From: Thermoanaerobaculales bacterium
Lineage (GTDB): Bacteria > Acidobacteriota > Thermoanaerobaculia > Thermoanaerobaculales > Sulfomarinibacteraceae
Direction of reading: 5' to 3'
Assembly (NCBI GenBank): GCA_021107705.1
Contig: JAIOSJ010000332.1
Span: 1 to 33,646 of the forward strand
Length of the DNA: 33,646 bases
Part shown: in pieces, positions 31,556 through 33,646 of the stretch
How positions within the stretch are numbered: the first letter of the stretch is position 1
How the letters are laid out: each line of letters opens with the position of its first letter
Made by a program: the position numbers and the translations under genes
Notes under the pieces: model-generated
The model's database searches: none
What the model was told of the DNA's origin: nothing
Seen by the model: the letters and a program-made list of their open reading frames with translations, nothing else

Positions 31556-32197
31556 TTAGAGACCCGGCCGGAACAAATACGACACCGACCAACCAACCAA
31601 CGCGACAGTTACCACCAGAAATACGATCACACCGAGGGTCAGCAGAAACAGCACCGACAGCACCACCCGTTCCCACAGTGCGAGGGGTATTTTTGCTTTT
31701 TCCCTCCACAAGCTCCAAAGAACATAGTTGTGAGCCGACCAGGTGAGAGCGGCGAAGGTCAGTCCTGCCGATAGCGCCCCCACAATCGGGACAACCGCCG
31801 CACCGTATCCGATGCCCCCCGCCCACAGAAAGGCCAAACGTACCATCCATCTCGAAAAGAACCTCCTCGAGGGCCTGAGATAACGCCTCGCGTCCCGAAT
31901 CAGGATGAACCTCACCGCGATCAGATGAGCCACCACCATCAGGGGTATGACCACCGCCGCACCTACATGAGTGAAAGGCACGAGTAGCCCTATTCCAACG
32001 GTCAGTGGCGTTCCGATTCCGACAAAATTCCGAAAACGAGCCTCTTGCGCCCCCTTCAACCCTTCATAACGCAGATCAAGGAGTGAAAGTTCCGAACCGT
32101 TATCTGCTACGAGGGAATGGCGGCAGTAGGCACAGAGCAATGCTTCCCCCTGCTCTCGGGACAAAGGTTCGCAACACCAGGGGCAGATCTTCGCCAT
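31556..32197 (-). CDS. Membrane protein with N-terminal zinc ribbon
   Basis: This 213-residue protein opens with a zinc ribbon (ICPWCCEPLSREQGEALLCA followed by YCRH; two CxxC pairs about 13 residues apart) and continues with about five membrane helices (FVGIGTPLTVGIGLLVPFTH, AAVVIPLMVVAHLIAV, RLAFLWAGGIGYGAAVVPIV, VLSVLFLLTLGVIVFLVVTV). I recognise no further family. There is no good ribosome site before the ATG, but a TATACT sits 7 nt upstream, so the message may be leaderless (see findings). It is 19 nt before the DUF4126-like gene. Two neighbouring membrane proteins with ribbons at opposite ends suggest a joint complex, which is inference. Confidence 0.82.
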   Translation of the reverse strand: MAKICPWCCEPLSREQGEALLCAYCRHSLVADNGSELSLLDLRYEGLKGAQEARFRNFVGIGTPLTVGIGLLVPFTHVGAAVVIPLMVVAHLIAVRFILIRDARRYLRPSRRFFSRWMVRLAFLWAGGIGYGAAVVPIVGALSAGLTFAALTWSAHNYVLWSLWREKAKIPLALWERVVLSVLFLLTLGVIVFLVVTVALVGWSVSYLFRPGL

Positions 32198-32272
32198 CGA
32201 CGTAAGTATAGAGTGCTCAAGGTCAGGTAAGACCGGCCTCTCAAGGAATCCTCTCCACCTAAGGAAAACGGG

Positions 32273-32455
32273 CTATCTTCGCAGGTTCCACACCAAAGTC
32301 GTCTGGATGGAGAAATCGGGTGGGAGGCCCATCCCAGGGAAATCCTCTCCCAGGGAATATCTGAAATTCCACCCCTTGCCGATGCTCATTCCCAAACCAA
32401 GGGCGAATTCACCACTGATCAGACCTTCACGTCTGAATCGGTGGGTTCCTCCGAT
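32273..32455 (-). other. Short open frame resembling the C-terminal strands of an outer-membrane barrel
   Basis: The 220 nt between the cysteine desulfurase stop and the zinc-ribbon gene contain an open frame between two TAG codons, with no good start (one internal ATG would give 38 residues). It reads GLISGEFALGLGMSIGKGW, NFRYSLGEDFPG, then FSIQTTLVWNLRR at the end. Alternating hydrophobic/polar residues and aromatic closing strands fit the tail of an outer-membrane beta-barrel. It overlaps the desulfurase 3' end by 37 nt. It may be a decayed 3' fragment; chance cannot be excluded. Confidence 0.35.
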
Positions 32456-33609
32456 CTACAAAATCTTTTCCCCGGCCCGACTTCCCGAATTACCCCGAGA
32501 ATCCGCTCGGCGCCCTCTTCCACTTCAGAGTCTGTCGTAAACCTGCCCAATGAGAGACGAATGGTCGCCCGACAGATTTCCGTTCTCAGTCCCATGGCCG
32601 TCAAAACCGGCGACAGAACCACATCATCGCCATGACAGGCGGCCCCTGCCGACGCCGCAACCTCATCTCTCAGCCGATCAAGCAATAAACTCGATTCGAT
32701 CCCAGGGAAGGCCACACTCAAAGTATTTGGTAGCCGTCTTTCCCGATGACCATGCACCAGCAGTCCGGGAAAACCCCCGGCGAGCAGCCGGCGCAGTCGA
32801 TTCCTCAGACGCTCGAGCCGCGACATTTCCGGGCCAAGCTCTCCCTCAATCAAACTGAAAGCAGCGCCGAGGCCTACCAGGCCGAGGACATTCTCAGTGC
32901 CCGGCCGCAATCCCCTCTCATGTCCGGCACCCCGGATCAGGGGGTCGAGAGAAACTCCGGAACGAACAAAGAGAGCGCCGACTCCTTTTGGGGCATACAG
33001 CTTGTGGCCGGCCACGGAAAGGAGATCAACCCCCAATTCTTCAACATTTACCGGTACTTTCCCGACCGCCTGTGCCGCATCGGTATGCAGCAGGATCCCT
33101 TGCTTTTTGCATATCTCGGAGATCTCCGCCAGCGGCTGAAGAGTCCCGACCTCGTTATTGGCCAGCATCACACTGACCAAAAAAGTTTCCGGCCTCAGGG
33201 CGCCTTCAACATCCACCGGATCGACGCGCCCCCACTCATCGACTCCGACGATCGTCAATGAAATCAAGCCGCGCTCTTGAAGCGAACGAACCACTTCCAT
33301 GATCGCGGGATGCTCCACCGCAGAGGTCACAACATGTCCGCCACCACCTCGCGGCAAGAGCCCATGTATGGCCATGTTGTTCGATTCAGTCCCCCCCGAG
33401 GTGAAAATGATCCCTTCGGACCGACAACCGATGCCTTCTGCGACCTGGCGCCGGGCATTTTCCACGGCTTCTCGTGCCTGCCGCCCCGCGAGGTGCACTG
33501 AGGACGGATTGCCGAAAAATCCGGTCAAAAAGGGCCGCATGGCACGGGCGACGCGAGGGTCGATCGGCGTGGTGGCGTTGTAGTCAAAATATATGAAATC
33601 GTCCTTCAT
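32419..33609 (-). CDS. Cysteine desulfurase, NifS/IscS family
   Basis: This 396-residue PLP enzyme releases sulfur from cysteine for Fe-S clusters, thionucleosides or other cofactors (cytoplasm). It has the family start IYFDYNATTPIDPRV, GGTESNNMAI, AVEHPAIMEV, LANNEVGTLQPL, HTDAAQAVGKVPV and the PLP lysine Lys203 in SVAGHKLYAPKGVGALF. The active-site loop reads AASAGAACHGDD with Cys325, instead of SSGSACxS of housekeeping IscS. The region RGAGHERGLRPGTENV is typical. An AGGGAG ribosome site precedes the ATG. No iscU, nifU, mnmA or selD neighbour is visible, so the sulfur acceptor is unknown. Confidence 0.94.
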   Translation of the reverse strand: MKDDFIYFDYNATTPIDPRVARAMRPFLTGFFGNPSSVHLAGRQAREAVENARRQVAEGIGCRSEGIIFTSGGTESNNMAIHGLLPRGGGGHVVTSAVEHPAIMEVVRSLQERGLISLTIVGVDEWGRVDPVDVEGALRPETFLVSVMLANNEVGTLQPLAEISEICKKQGILLHTDAAQAVGKVPVNVEELGVDLLSVAGHKLYAPKGVGALFVRSGVSLDPLIRGAGHERGLRPGTENVLGLVGLGAAFSLIEGELGPEMSRLERLRNRLRRLLAGGFPGLLVHGHRERRLPNTLSVAFPGIESSLLLDRLRDEVAASAGAACHGDDVVLSPVLTAMGLRTEICRATIRLSLGRFTTDSEVEEGAERILGVIREVGPGKRFCRSEEPTDSDVKV

Positions 33610-33646
33610 AACTCATCTCCCTCACCAGCCTACACTTCCAACAGGA

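Overview
The window looks like a chromosomal segment from a diderm (LPS-bearing), moderately GC-rich bacterium, most likely an Acidobacteriota member of the Thermoanaerobaculia/Holophagae type. Reasons: a GWxTD + VWFA fusion of the acidobacterial kind, a large alkaline-phosphatase-superfamily/TPR protein, a peptidase MA/PD40 protein, a very large sigma-54 activator with a helical repeat region, and outer-membrane genes (lpxH, kdsC, lptE). The taxonomic call is inference. I saw no rRNA, tRNA, CRISPR array, insertion sequence or phage module.

Layout. (1) 1-5267, minus: an envelope/secretome operon of four genes: GWxTD-VWFA protein, secreted TPR protein, secreted alpha/beta protein, and a zinc peptidase MA with a PD40 propeller that runs off the left edge. 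(2) 5377-7711, minus: an acyl-CoA carboxylase beta subunit and, upstream of it, a CpxP/Spy-like lipoprotein. (3) 7820-10588, plus: a membrane-anchored alkaline-phosphatase-superfamily domain followed by many TPRs, facing a minus-strand pair (a lipocalin-like small secreted protein and an IPTL-CTERM-like surface protein) that ends in a clear intrinsic terminator. (4) 12077-15543, plus: a polytopic membrane protein translationally coupled to a UbiA-family prenyltransferase, then a tandem-GNAT protein. Between the last two, on the opposite strand, lies a frameshifted and truncated remnant of a geranylgeranyl-reductase-type FAD gene.

(5) 23194-15606, minus: five genes joined by 4-nt stop/start overlaps: AtuA-like large part, AtuA-like small part, lpxH, aroA, and a 1279-aa sigma-54-dependent regulator. 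This unusual mix suggests one transcript joining acyl/terpenoid-CoA-type metabolism, lipid A synthesis, the shikimate pathway and a regulator. (6) 23278-25703: phospholipid genes pssA (minus) and pgpA (plus), with a cyclophilin gene and a chimeric fragment that duplicates 130 bp of that cyclophilin's 3' end. (7) 25779-27719, plus: metG, with a zinc knuckle that has lost most of its cysteines.

(8) 30784-27756, minus: carD, lptE, kdsC, thyA, folA, tightly packed and combining a CarD-type RNA polymerase regulator with LPS export/synthesis and thymidylate/folate metabolism. (9) 32197-30889, minus: two adjacent membrane proteins that each carry a zinc ribbon, one N-terminal and one C-terminal. (10) 33609-32419, minus: a cysteine desulfurase, followed by a short open frame resembling the last strands of an outer-membrane barrel.

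The strongest unexplained signals are the five-gene overlapping operon with its regulator, the geranylgeranyl reductase remnant beside UbiA, the cyclophilin 3'-end duplication inside a chimeric frame, and the paired zinc-ribbon membrane proteins.
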